Positions 1 to 11,870 are shown, counted from the stretch's first letter. The stretch is DNA of 64,000 nucleotides from Medicago truncatula (GCF_003473485.1 NC_053046.1:5218001-5282000), one strand, 5' to 3'. Program-made: numbers and translations. The notes: generated from the sequence alone by a model not told the origin.

Positions 1-337
1 AAGATTAAGGTCCATTTCTTTCTTTTACGGATATAATCGAAAGCGTTTTCAACTAATTGCAGTTCCATTAACTGAAAATTTGAGGTGAAAATTATGGAGT
101 ATGGAGGAAGGTTGGGAATTGGTGGAAGGAACCATGGTTTTTAATTTAGTTGTCAAAGGGTCATATTTGAATTATAACAGCCACTAAAATATTCATTTTT
201 TAATTGTGGGAGAGGGGTGGGTTTGGACTTTGTGGACACTTATCTATTTTGGGATAAAGCCCGTGAGATTAGAACATTGCTTAGGGTTGTAACTATCAAT
301 GGATATCTTTTTGAGGACAAAGTTTTGTTTTGTAATA

Positions 338-595
338 CTCCCTCCGTCTCTTAATAAATGACCTAGTTGACAATATACATTATTGACTTGACATACTTTG
401 ACCATACTTTTCTACTAATTTACAAAGATAAATAATATCATGTAAGATGTTGTTGGATTCGTCTCGATGAATATTTTTAAAATATTAAATTTTTATAATT
501 TTTTTTAGTAGAGAATTGAAGATATTAAAGATAAAACATATGCATTGGTACGTGTGTCAGAGTCAACTAGGTCACTTATTCAGGGACGGAGGGAG
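338..595. mobile_element. Stowaway-like MITE, 258 bp
   Basis: Begins CTCCCTCCGTC and ends with the reverse complement GACGGAGGGAG, flanked by TA on both sides, as expected of Tc1/mariner-related Stowaway MITEs. The inverted termini run about 28 bp and include a shared stretch reading GTCAACTAGGTCA near the right end. It has no coding capacity. Confidence 0.75.
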
Positions 596-1429
596 TATTA
601 TCTTATATTTTCTCTCATACTCAATTTTCTCAAAACATGATTCTTTCACTTCCACAATATTCATTTTTTTTTTAATTTGAACTTCAATCAAGGGTTCACT
701 TCACATGTCGTTGTTCTTCACCTATCCTATGACTCAATCTCATTGTAATCCATTTTTTAGAGCAATTATAGTCTTTAATGTATGTATATTTTATTTTGGT
801 CATGTTGAATACAAACTATTAATTAATTTATAACATAATGTTACAACTACTTTTGATTAGTTTGTAAGATTGTGCTACTTTTGATTATGTTGTTGTTATC
901 TATTATACTTTTGATCATGTTGTTTTCTATGATTCAAAAAAAACTCTAATTAATTCTTGTTTGAAAAAATGTATGTACTAACAACTTGTCTTGGGACAAA
1001 CCCGATCTTGACTGTGTATTGTCATGTATTTGATGGACCCGAACCTCATCATAATTTTATCGGGGTCATGGACGGGTTTTAGTCTAGAAATTGACCCGTT
1101 CTAATATGAGGATCGGGTTCAAGTCACATACAATCCAGCCTAACTCGTCCTTTGTACACCCTATTAACCAACTATTATATCACCCAACAAAAATAAGAGC
1201 ATCAAATAACTAGAAACACCATAAGGCAAACTTGTAGATTATGTAGTAAAGAGGGTAAATCATAAGGAGGATAATTAGAACACTAGAGATAGAAGAAGGC
1301 CTAAGAAAACTATAAGACAAAATGTTATAAAAGATTTAGAGATTAACGATTTTAATCTAATTATGATTTGTTTTTTTGTTACAAACCTAAATAAGACCAA
1401 CATAAGAAAAAGAAAAGAAACAAAGCAAA
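596..1429. other. Intergenic, no gene seen
   Basis: AT-rich sequence without a convincing reading frame, RNA gene or complete transposon. A short more GC-rich patch near 1000-1150 has no recognisable coding potential. Confidence 0.5.
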
Positions 1430-2148
1430 CTACAATCTAGGAAAGATAGTTCCAACTGCATTAATCCATAGAAGGCTCTGGAGACCCTCCGGCGGTGATG
1501 CATGATAGCATAAGTCAATATCAAAGGATGCTTTAAGCTTGGCCATAAAATTCGCACATTGGTTCCCTTCTCTCAAAGTATGACGAATAGTGACATTCAA
1601 AAGGTCAAACAACTTCTTTTTGTCTTGGATCAGTACTGCATAACTGTGAAACTTCATTGTTGGCCCTTTAATTAAATTAGGTTTAAATATGTCTTTAGTC
1701 CTTGCACTTTCATCAGATTTTGGCATTGGTCCCTACACTTTTTTTTGTTTGGAATTGGTCCCTGCACTTTGTAAAAATATTGGTATTGGTCCCTCTATTA
1801 ACTTTCTGTTAAAAAAAAAAACACAAAACTATTGGTATTGGTCCCTGCACTTTGTAAAAATATTCGTATTGGTCCCTGAACTTTGTAAAAATATTGATAT
1901 TGGTGCCACGTGGCGTGAAATGATTGGGACAGGTGGCACTCCGTTGATTTTGTGTTTTTTTTAACAGAAAGTTAACAGAGGGACCAATACCAATATTTTT
2001 ACAAAGTGCAGGGACCAATGTCAAAATCTGATGAAAGTGCATGGACCAATGACACATTTAAACCATTAAATTAATACATTGCATTGAGTCTGAATAGCAA
2101 ACAAGATCAATAACATTCTTTTCCTTGGCTGACAAGATCAACATTATA
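1430..2148 (-). mobile_element. LINE-type RNase H remnant, split by a MITE
   Basis: The minus strand encodes a plant RNase H-like tail of the kind found at the 3' end of non-LTR retrotransposons. It contains DLVCYSDSMQC (the acidic YSDS site) followed by NLIKGPTMKFHSYAVLIQD and HTLREGNQCANFMAKL, and ends at a stop near 1430. The two halves are separated by the MITE at 1680-2064. Removing the MITE and one copy of its 9-bp duplication leaves a continuous frame across the junction. Upstream reverse-transcriptase sequence is not visible, so this is a 5'-truncated relic. A domesticated RNase H gene fragment is the alternative. Confidence 0.7.
1680..2064. mobile_element. Mutator-type MITE with perfect 9-bp TSD
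   Basis: The termini are long inverted repeats, GGTTTAAATATGTC on the left and its near-complement on the right, with internal GGTCCCTGCAC phrases repeated in opposite orientation. The flanks at 1671-1679 and 2065-2073 are identical ATTAAATTA. A 9-bp target duplication is the hallmark of the Mutator superfamily. Small frames inside are accidents of the repeats. Confidence 0.8.
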
Positions 2149-2945
2149 AGTTCGATTTTGTGTTCTTCCGTCGATGTTCGTATCTTTTGTTTGGTTATGT
2201 TTGTTTTGTATGTTTGTGTTTATTTATGTTTGTGTTTGTGATCTGAGATTGGGTGCTAACAGATGTGGACTCGATTCGGTTTCGTAAACCTGAATGGGTC
2301 TGGATCTATCAACTTGAAAGGGCTGTTTGGTTACAATGTGTTGGACTCATCCCACAATCTGGGATCAAGCGCATCTTGAAACCGATGTGTTGGTGATTCT
2401 GTGATTGATTCTCTGATGTTTCAGGTCTGTTAAGATCTGCAGGTCAAGTCTTCAGGTCAGCCTCCACTCTAGTACCGTCTTCTTTTCTGTCTCAGTCCCC
2501 GTGAATGTGGAATGTTATGCTCGAAAGAGCTACTATGCATGTTGCTTTGTTCAAGGGGTTGTTGGTACGTGGATCTTGAAACTGTGTTGACGGTCGATCC
2601 ATTTACCAAATTATAACCCTTTTTTGTCCATACAATCGTGCACTCTTCATCTTTTTTTCTTTTTAACTTGGTTTCACCACCGTACGCGGGCTCTCTAGGT
2701 TACGCCTGTGAGAAATGTTTGTTTGTTAGGATTGATTAGGGCTGGCCCATAAATTATCACGGTGTATTCTCATTTATAATTGGCCAGGTCTAATGTCACA
2801 CGGTCTCTGTATCATTTTATTTTTATTTAATATATTTTCCTTTCATGTAGAAAAATGATATTTTGAAATTTTGATACAGTGGGAAACTGTGACTATTTGT
2901 TAAACATACAAGGATCAAAATGACTATTAACCATTCTCTTATGCA
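2149..2945. other. Intergenic, less AT-rich, no gene recognised
   Basis: The stretch at about 2230-2720 is less AT-rich than its surroundings, which might hint at an old transcribed unit. I find no sustained reading frame, tRNA or snoRNA signature in it. Confidence 0.4.
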
Positions 2946-3168
2946 AGGAAGAAGTGCCACCAAAAAAACAACGGATAATACTTGGGTGACATTGTGGTTG
3001 GTAACATTGGTGACATTACCAACCACAATGTTACAAGTGTACAAAACAACAACAAAATCTTGTGAAAGAAAAATAAGAAAAGCCACATGTGATATTGTGG
3101 TTGACCAATGTCATCAACCACAATGTCACCCAAGTGTTGCCCGAAAACAAGAGGCACACGTGCCAGTA
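2945..3168. repeat. Foldback element with two internal hairpins
   Basis: Perfect 20-bp inverted repeats lie at 2981-3000 (CTTGGGTGACATTGTGGTTG) and 3115-3134. Weaker complementarity extends outward by about 20-30 bp. Each half also folds on itself: the segments near 2984-3034 and 3088-3128 are separate hairpins built from the same GTGACATTGTGGTTG word. This is most likely a MITE with compound palindromes. No target duplication was resolved. Confidence 0.6.
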
Positions 3169-3576
3169 TTTGAAAGAGATCTCTAAAGCCTACCTGTTCC
3201 TAAGTCACTACTAGATTAGCCCTCGTGACTCTTTCTCTCATTTTGCAAAGAAAGGTTTTGTTCCACCAGATTCCCGATTCTAACGCCAAAACAAAACAAC
3301 CCTCGTATATTCATCCTATCACCAAAAGCCACGACCATTCTTAAAGAAGCATTTCCAGATTCTAATTTCTCAAAATATATATAACATTAATTCTCTTTAA
3401 TACATATTTCCTTCTTTAATTTCATTTCCATTATCATCTCAAGATATTTGGAACGCTCGTTGTATATATGACACTTATTATCATTGCTGCAAGACAGTGG
3501 AAAAACCTAATTCCCTGTTTTCATAATTCTACAATACCACAGAAAACTGAGTCTTGCATTTCAGATTTCGTTTTGC

Positions 3577-3585
3577 TATATATAT
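3577..3585 (+). promoter_or_regulatory. Possible TATA box of the ACR gene
   Basis: TATATATAT lies about 470 bp upstream of the ACR start codon. Downstream at 3680 there is a plausible splice donor (CCTAAG|GTATAA) and acceptor-like TTAG or ACAAG near 3847 or 3979, suggesting a 5'-UTR intron. The sequence match is simple and AT-rich, so this is tentative. Confidence 0.4.
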
Positions 3586-4048
3586 GCAACAAACAACACT
3601 TGTCTTTCCACTTTCCACACCCAAAAATAGAAAATCAAGTTTTCTTTGATCCATTTCTTTCTCAAAACCAAAACCTAAGGTATAATTTCTTTGTAATTTT
3701 AGATATTTTCATTTTTTTTTCTTCTGTTATGAATTCTATAGAAGTTTCTGAAACGACCAAGTTGGTTGTTCAAAACAGTGATTAGATTAATTAGCAAGGA
3801 AGTGTAATTATGTAACTAATTAATCGGGTTTCTGTTTCATTGCTTAGGAAACAAGATAACGGCTTCATTCGTTCCTATAATTATGCATATTGTTTCACGT
3901 TATTATACTTTGAATATTTCAAAACTATGTACAGCCTGTGATTATGTGAATCTTTATTGTTTCTGTTTTTCTTTACAAGCTCTTCTTCTCGCATTATCGC
4001 CGAAAAAACCACCACAAAATTGTGGAATTGTTCGTAGTAGAAGAAAGA

Positions 4049-7000
4049 ATGGACACAGTTTTTCATTCTCGTGTTGATAGAGAGATTGAAACGCTTACTG
4101 AAAGATTACATCCAGCCAGGTAACACTTTGTTTTATGTGATTAATTATATTCCGATTAGTTAATTAATTATGTTGATTACTTTATGAGTACGTAATTAAT
4201 TTTCTGTTAATTGGCAGGGTTTGTATAGATAATAATACTTGTAAAGACTGCACTGTTGTGAAGGTTCGATACAATTCTCTAATTTATTTAATTCCTTATG
4301 TCTTGTTTTGTAGTGACCTTGCAAAGTTCAAAATAAATCATGCCTCTTATGTATATAGACATTTAATTTGGTAGGTATTCTCTGAAAATGACGTCATCCT
4401 GTTATCAAATTAGAGTCGGTTTATTCATAAAATGTACCAAAAAAGGACACACCAGTTTAGAAATTGGAAGGCATATGAAGTACAGAAACCTACGGAACAT
4501 CAGATACGACATCGACACCCATAGTAATTTTAGAAAATAACACTATTTAACTTATGTTTAAGATCACTGCAGATCATTTTAGCTTATGTTTAAGTTCACG
4601 ACAAATCACTTTGATTCAGATATAACTATCGTGATACCAAATATATACTTAATATAGTTATCTGTGACGGTGTAAGCGTTGGACACCAAAGACGTTTTTC
4701 AACAGAAATGTTAGTGTTATGACGTAATATATTATGGGTTTTTCTATCATAAAAAAAAAAAAGTTGCTAAAGAAGTTAGTAACCATAAGTTACTAGTAAC
4801 CAAAGCATTTTGACTTTTCTTATGAAAAAGAGTAACATTTATTTAATTATAATGAGAATGGTCTTGAATGTTGCCGACAATATATACAGGTTGATAGTGC
4901 AAACAAGTATGGGATATTATTAGAGATGGTACAGGTGTTGACAGATCTTGACCTCATCATTTCCAAGTCATACATTTCCTCAGATGGTGGATGGTTTATG
5001 GACGGTCAGTGTTTATCCTTCTTAGAGTGGAATTCCTTTAACATTGTTTACCTGTATTTTTCCATAAACCATGATAATGATAATTGAGCAATTTATCATT
5101 TAAAAAAAGCTTACTTTTATCTTGTTTTTGGACCTATTATTATGACTACCACATTATCATATGATATCAGCAAAATTTTAGTGGTTCGGTTCTGATACAA
5201 GTTGTGTGGTGCGTGTCTCTTTTTGTTACACAATGCAGTGTTCCACGTCACGGATCAAGCTGGCAAGAAGCTTACTGACAGGAACCTCATGCACCAAATT
5301 GAGAAGGTTTTTTTGTCTCTTCCTATCGTAAAATATTTTGTACCATACTTTTTATTGAATGTATATCTAGTGTCCAATGTGTGTCCGTGTCATACATTGA
5401 TACTGACATATGTCATTACAGTTAATTATATTATTTTTTCAAATAATTATTGGTTTTAATGTGTCATTTCGATGTTGATGTTATGTTCGATGCGTTTCTC
5501 AATTGTTTCAATCATATGAAGTAACTAATTCAATTATATGAAATTAAATAGATGTATTTATGTTCATAGGAACTATGTGCCACTTTTTTGTCTCTTCTTA
5601 ACAATAAAATATTTTGTACCATACTTCTGATTGAATGAGTATCTAGTATCCAACGTGTGCAGTGTCATACACCGACACAACACTGGCACATGTCATTTAT
5701 ATCATTTTCTCAGATAATTATCGGTTTTAATGTGTCATTTCGGTGTTGATTTCGTGTTTGGTGTGTTTCTCTATTGTTTTAATCATATGAAGTAACTAAT
5801 TCAATTATATGAAATTAAACAGAAGATGTATATTTACTTTCACAGGAACTATGTGCCACAAGAGCAAAAGAGGACATAGATGATGAAGAACTCCAAGGCT
5901 GCGCAGAATATTCACAGTCAAAATACTCAAAACAAATTGTGTCAACGGAGAACACAGCATTGGAGATGAGTGGGATGGATAGACCAGGCCTACTATCAGA
6001 AATATCAGCAGTGTTGGTGAACATGAGCTGCAATGTCACCTCAGCAACGGCGTGGACCCACAATGGAAGGGTGGCCTGCATTCTTTACGTAGAAGAGGCA
6101 TCCAAACCTGGACCCATTAGAGATCCAAGACGATTGGCCCAGGTAAAGGAACAGCTGGAGAGTGTTGTGGTGGCCCATTGTGAGAAGGGAGAGAGGAACA
6201 ATGTGAGGTTGAGAAACTTTGCTGCCGGGCGCACACACACCGAACGACGGCTTCACCAGTTAATGTATGCCGACAGGGACTACGAGGGCTGTCGCGCCTG
6301 TCACGGAGACAGTAGCGGCGATCACAAAAAGGGGTGTGATGGGACTCATGTGTCTATTAGTAGATGCAAGGACAGGGGGTATTGGGTGGTGAACTTGGTG
6401 TGTAGGGACCGTCCCAAGTTGTTTTTTGATACGGTGTGTGTGCTTAGGGACATGCAGTATGTAGTCTTTCATGCCGCCATTAGTTCCAAGAAATCCATAG
6501 CCGATCAGGTACTTCATCGTCACTTTACAAGTTGATTTTATAATAAAGTTGAGTTGAAGTCAAACTATAATATACGATGAATCCGTCATTAATTACATTG
6601 ATCCGTGTCTTGCAGGAGTACTATATAAGGCACAAGTGGAATGGTTTAGCTCTCAGAACCCAAAGTGAGAGGGAAAAGCTTATCTTATGCATAATAGCTG
6701 CAATAGAGCGTAGAGTGTCGCATGTAAGTCCTATAAAACCTAGCATTAAGATTTTCCTTTTATGTATCCTTGTTATTATGCTATAATGCACTGATGGTGG
6801 TTTTGATGTATGTTATGGAGCAGGGTTTAAGGGTTGATATTTGCACTGAAAATAAAACGGGTTTATTATCGAAAGTGACTCGTGTGATTCGCGAAAATGG
6901 ACTATCAATACCAAGGGTTGAGATTGGAATGCGAGGAGATGATGTGGTAGGAACATTCTATGTCAGAGATCCTTCAGGTCAAGAAGTAAAACCAAATATA

Positions 7001-7213
7001 GTGGAATTGTTGAGACAAGAGTGTGGTGGATCCGTAGACGTAGTTACTGATCACAAGGCGCCTCGTAAGCTTTCTCGTACATCATCTTCCTCTTCCTCAT
7101 CGACTAATAGTGAAAATAGTAGTATAGAGGATACTCCAAGACTTTCTATTGGAAGCAAGCTATGGTCTCAGATAGGAAAGATTTCAAGCAACCTTAGCCC
7201 CATTAAATCCTGA
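4049..7213 (+). CDS. ACR: ACT domain-containing protein ACR-type (four ACT repeats)
   Basis: Seven coding exons: 4049-4119, 4218-4263, 4890-5004, 5239-5306, 5846-6508, 6616-6723, 6824-7213. All introns are GT-AG and the frame closes exactly, giving 486 residues. Plant ACR proteins are predicted amino-acid sensors or regulators built almost wholly of ACT domains; no catalytic domain is present. ACT1 is about residues 35-110 (GILLEMVQVLTDLDL, SYISSDGGWFMDVFHVTD), ACT2 about 135-210 (MSGMDRPGLLSEISAVL), ACT3 about 279-345 (CRDRPKLFFDTVCVLRDM) and ACT4 about 358-430 (NKTGLLSKVTRVIRENG). The tail is serine-rich. The wording near the N-terminus (DREIETLTERLHPARVCIDN) looks closest to Arabidopsis ACR1/ACR2-type members, from memory. 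The start is the only in-frame ATG preceding the conserved N-terminus. Intron 4 carries a tandem duplication that includes a second copy of the exon 5 acceptor. Confidence 0.93.
5308..5859 (+). repeat. 276-bp tandem duplication across ACR intron 4 and exon 5 start
   Basis: Two diverged copies (about 5308-5583 and 5584-5859) share, in order, TTTTTTGTCTCTTC, ATATTTTGTACCATACTT, GGTTTTAATGTGTCATTTC, ATCATATGAAGTAACTAATT and GAACTATGTGCCAC. The last word is the beginning of exon 5. The first copy therefore has its own acceptor (TTCATAG|GAACTATG at 5569/5570), and the functional one is TTCACAG|GAACTATG at 5845/5846. Confidence 0.85.
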
Positions 7214-7413
7214 GATTCTCTCATCTATGGAACTGGTGTTCTACTTGAATTTATATCCCAGTCAAATATCTGTGTACATCGAAAGTTTTAGTTAGTTTTC
7301 ATGTTTCTCATTATTCTTTAAAGCTAGAGAGAGAGTACTCTGGTGTGTTCATGGTGGTCACTCTGTACATATATTTCTCACATGTATATATCCCAGGCTA
7401 TTCCACAATGAGA

Positions 7414-7419
7414 AATAAA
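7414..7419 (+). terminator. Likely polyadenylation signal of ACR gene
   Basis: An AATAAA hexamer lies about 200 bp after the ACR stop codon, a usual 3'-UTR distance in plants. Confidence 0.5.
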
Positions 7420-7439
7420 AACCACTAACTAATTTTTAC

Positions 7440-9622
7440 ACAAAGAAATCAAGTGGTATGAGCAGCAAGTCTTATAGGAAATGCTTTTGTTATATAGAAG
7501 TCGCTTGAGTTTAGGCTTAGTCACGTTTAATTTGATATAAGCACAACTTTTTTTAGAATCACTATTACTATATTAATATGTTTTGAGTTTAAAAATTGTT
7601 GTGTTTTAGCATTAAAATCACTTAAGAATTGCTCCAAATAGAGGGAGGAAGCATCACATAAAACTAACCTTTCCCTTTGATTTTTAAAACCGTGATTTTC
7701 CATGACTTCTCTAGATGCTAATTGCGCAAAGTCAACTATAGACTCTAATTGCGTGACTTCTCTAGATGATTGAATAACTTGGAACTCAAGGCAGAATTGA
7801 ATTCTAAAACAATAGAGTAGAAATAACACGTGCATTGTAAGAAAATAAAATGATAGAAAGAGACGTAGTGAAGAGACCTATAAAAGTCCAACAAAGGTAA
7901 TAGATCAAATATACAAGATAGTCTAAATAAGACAGACATTACATAAAACAGTTGTGGACAAAGTTTCTTCAGTAAACGCAAAAACAGTAACCCAACATAG
8001 AAATCACATATATGGAGAGGGAAAGAAGTGAAATTGGTTGTGGTTGATTGATGGAGAAGAGAATCGAACGGGTGTGGTATGGTGTGGGCATATGAAGACG
8101 GGAGAGGAAAAGAGGGAATGGTGTTTACTGGTGGATGATTTTTCTGAGTTTTTTTTAAGTATTTCCTATACGTTTCTCGCATCCCAAAGCAAAACCAACG
8201 TGATTTCTAAGAAGCTACAACTAGCAGCAATAGCTCGACGCATGTTCATGGTTGTATAGCCGCAGAAACAGTTATTAAGTAGTTTTCCTGAAATCTTGTG
8301 TTACTACATAGAAGATAATACATAATAACAACCTCCTATGCCACATGGTTTTCTTAACAGAAACTAAAAGTGCAAACACTTTTAAAAATTAAAAGACCTA
8401 TGTGAGACAAAAAATTATAAGACATTTTTGGTTGAACACATAACTTAAAGGACAACAACTGCAATTTTGCCAAAATTTTACTGTGAAAGGATGAATTCTC
8501 AAATAAGAATCAGCAACTCCCATTTAAGATGTATATGAGATAAGATAATCAATCCAGCAATTTGAATCAAAGCAATAGATAGCCGATACGCAAAATAAAA
8601 ATAGTATATCAACAACTGCACACACCACTTCTGGTATAGTAGTGTCAACAATATTTTTCAAAATATTTCTCTCGGAAACATAGCAACCATAAGCGCGTAG
8701 AGAGTATGCAATTAGAAGACACTTAATCTAAGAACATCTAATCTCATGTACTCCAAAAGCCCCAAACCGAAGTGGGTTAAAAGTTAAAACAAAAGATGAA
8801 CAACAGCATTAAGCATTGGACTTCAGAAATTCAGAGTTCTGATGTTTAGGCGCAGCCGCTATTTAGAGCGGAAATTCTGGCAGTGTAGGTAAACTCTTTG
8901 GTGTTCGCCAGAGGTTAACCTTTAAGTGAAACATCTACGTACCTTGGATTTAAATACACCGAAGATTATATGTATCACACGCTAAAAAATTCTGCTATTG
9001 ATAATTCTTGCTTAGACTATACGACACTATATTTTACAAGGTTTTTAATTTTTGAATGGCATTTTACAAGAGGAAGTTGTTATCAAGATATAATATATAA
9101 ATAAGTATTCATCATGGCGTCCGCCAATAATTGCAAGCCAGGTACAGGCTGTGTGAAGTAGGGTGGCAGATTCTTTTTGCGTTGGATAAAAGAGTAAGAC
9201 GTTTCAATTATTTTGCTGCCTTGTATGGATTTGTTTACATTTCTATCATTAGTTGGACTGATGTTTGTCAGTTCAACGGGTACACCTTGTGAGCGGTAAA
9301 ATTCTCTTTTGCCTTTTACAAACAAAATCATTTCAAGCCAGGCTTCATTCAGGAACGTATGAAATATGTTCAGTACATTAAAATGACCAATAAACTTGAA
9401 TAATCGATAAATATTTCAATATATCAAATTCAAATAGAAGAATCAAGTACAGTGCAGTAGTAACCATACATAGCACAAAGCCCAGTGGAGACTGGCTTTA
9501 TTTACACAAAGCACGGCCTTCAGAGGTTAATCATAGAGTACAGATAAGGTGTATGCAAGTATTCACAAAGTAGAAGAGAACCATATAAAGAAATTACCTC
9601 TAGGACATTTACCGTGGCATTA
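7440..9622. other. Intergenic region and 3' UTR of the BSD gene; no gene seen
   Basis: Several short frames occur at 7527-8260 and 9083-9331, but they lack domain-like composition and overlap on both strands. The part nearest 9622 is probably the 3' UTR of the minus-strand BSD gene. Confidence 0.45.
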
Positions 9623-11870
9623 TCAAATTACATCAATATCATCAACATTAAGCCAATCATTTGAATCCTTAGACACAGAATTACGAGCACTGGAAAGCCC
9701 AGAGCCTGCATGTCTGCTTTCCATAGAGTTTATATCTTTATCAGAGTTAGGTGAACTTTTACCTAACTGAACCCAATCTCGGGAGTCTTTTGTGGATGAA
9801 TCAGAACCTGATGTTTTCTTATTACTTGCATGTACATCACCATCCTCCTCCTCCTCGAGATCACTAAATGAGACATCCTCTTCATCACCCGTATGATTGG
9901 TAGTTCCACTGGGTCCGACTATTTCAGAACTATCCTCCTCTTTCAACCAATCATCGGCATCATCCTCGTCTGATTCTTCATATGAGAATCGTTTTGCTGA
10001 ACTAGATGATGACTGTTCTGCAGATGGATTAATTGGGGTTTCTTTAACCACAGACTTCTCAATAGGTTGTGTTACATCGCTTTTAACAGAATGTTCCTCC
10101 GTCTTCACATTAGACACAACCATAGGCGGAGCTTCTTCAACAGCAGAGGTCTGAAGAGGCACTGATTCAAGCTGAGCATTGCTTGGTACAGAAAGGTGTT
10201 GTTCTTGTTCCTCCACTTTTGAGGGAATGTTGCTCAAGTCCACTTCTTTCTTTTCCTTACTTCTTCGGTCTATTGCCTGAGTTAACGTTGCTCTAGCCTC
10301 CATTATCTGCGAGCAAATCAGGATTTGCTGTTAATACAATAAGAACTAAAAATACCAAGTAACATGCAGTAGAAAATAAAATTTGAAAAGCATGTGTGTG
10401 TTTATTTCAAATTTCAAAACATCTTATTAAACACCTATTAGTTGTGACATAGAACAATCACATACAACTCACAAGGGTTCTTAACAAATTGATTTGACCA
10501 TATGATATGAGCATTGTTACCCGTTTCTGCCATAATTTTAAAAGATCAAACTCTATTTAGATTCCAATACTATAATCAACTAAAACACCTTCACTGCCTC
10601 TAATTCAGTCATTAGTTACACATGATTAAAATTAAAACGATCGGAAACAACAAGTAAATAACACAAAATTAGTTAAATAAGCAGAAGCAGATGCATCCAA
10701 ATTTGAAAAACAAATACTGAGACAGATGCATCCAAAACGGATTCCAACTAAAGTTTAACTTACTTGCGGAGTTGATAAAATAACGGCATCATTTTTGCTG
10801 AGTTTAGGGTGCAATAGTACAAAATAAATCTTCCAAAAGCAACCATCACTCATATATCCAGGACAAAGCTCCATTCTAAGAGCAGCTAACCTTGGAGCCA
10901 AATGTTCAACAGCCAAAGCATGTTCTTGTTGTGCATCAGACAAATCAAAATCTGCAAAAGGACAAAATTACAACATGAATTCACCTATAAAGCACAGACA
11001 CAGAAATCAGGTATGACGACACGTCCACACTGATAATTATTTGAAATAATTACATAATTGAATGCAATCACATATTCACATGTGTTAAGGTGTCTCAGTG
11101 TCCGACACTAACATGCGTTCAATCATAAGTGTTCGCGGTGCTACAGAGCAATTCACTATGCATACTAGAATATCTAAAATAGCTGGAATTTGTAAGCTAC
11201 AATAATAATATCATGATTACATAAAAAATTAGATTACAAATATTTAAGCATATTGAATATGAATTTAAGCATATTCGATATGAATGAAGAATATACCATC
11301 AGAATCAGGATCATCTGGAAGAGGAAAATCAAGCCAAGTTTCAGGATGCATAGCTAAATTTCTGGCAAAATTAACAACCTCCTCCGTCACTCCAACAACA
11401 CCGTTGAGATCATATTCCTCTTCAGATCCAATTTGAAGAAAACTCGAAGCGATCTTCGTGAATTCAGAAACAGTTTTATTACCAGAAAGCTTCGAGATTC
11501 CGCTTTTGAATTTTCCACTAATTTCAGCAAAATCGCTTCGGATTCCAGCGATAACATCTTCATCAGCGAGATTCGGATCGGAATCGCGAGTTTTAGAATC
11601 GTGATCGTGATCGGGAGGTGGTGCTAGGAAAGAAGCGACGCCCCAGAATTGGCGGGAAAAGGATTTTGTTAGCTCGGAGATGTCGTCTTTGACGCCGCGT
11701 GCGGTGGGGCTTGATGCGGATGGTGATTCTGATTCGGGCTGTGGATCGGTTTGTGATTCGGATTTTGGGTTAGGATTGTTGCTGTTGTTGTTGTTAGGGT
11801 TTTCTGATTCTTCTTCGTTTTCTTCGTCGATTTTGAGAGAGTTTGCGATTGTTCTTGCTAACCATGACAT
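9623..11870 (-). CDS. BSD domain-containing protein
   Basis: Three exons on the minus strand: 11870-11297, 10951-10764 and 10306-9623, with GT-AG introns and a closed frame of 481 residues. It starts MSWLARTIANSLK, typical of the plant BSD-domain family. The BSD domain is about residues 175-240, spanning exons 1 and 2, with PETWLDFPL, HLAPRLAALRMELCPGYMSD, and the conserved FWKIYFVLLHPKL. BSD domains occur in TFIIH p62-like and synapse-associated proteins and usually mediate protein contacts; the precise role of this plant branch is unknown to me. An N-terminal Asn/Pro/Ser-rich acidic linker follows the start. The C-terminus is very acidic and carries three Asp-Trp motifs (DDWLKEED, RDWVQLG, NDWLNVDDIDVI). 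Intron 1 holds a repeat related to one in ACR intron 4. Confidence 0.93.
11011..11145 (-). repeat. Repeat in BSD intron 1, related to ACR intron 4
   Basis: Read on the minus strand, it contains GTGTCGGACACTGAGACAC, then an ATAATTATTTCAAATAATTAT-like core, then GGACGTGTCGTCAT. ACR intron 4 has the same order at about 5380-5470 and again at about 5665-5770. This looks like a degraded MITE family. Confidence 0.45.

Noticed and set aside
2230-2720. Less AT-rich stretch considered as a snoRNA or other noncoding RNA gene
   Set aside because: No paired C/D or H/ACA boxes, no tRNA fold, no pol III boxes found.
7527-8259. Overlapping frames on both strands, one of 145 residues
   Set aside because: Composition looks like AT-rich noncoding sequence, no domain or homologue recognised, no plausible splice structure.
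9083-9331. Minus-strand frame downstream of the BSD gene
   Set aside because: Lies in the expected 3'-flank; no conserved sequence and no splice link to the gene.
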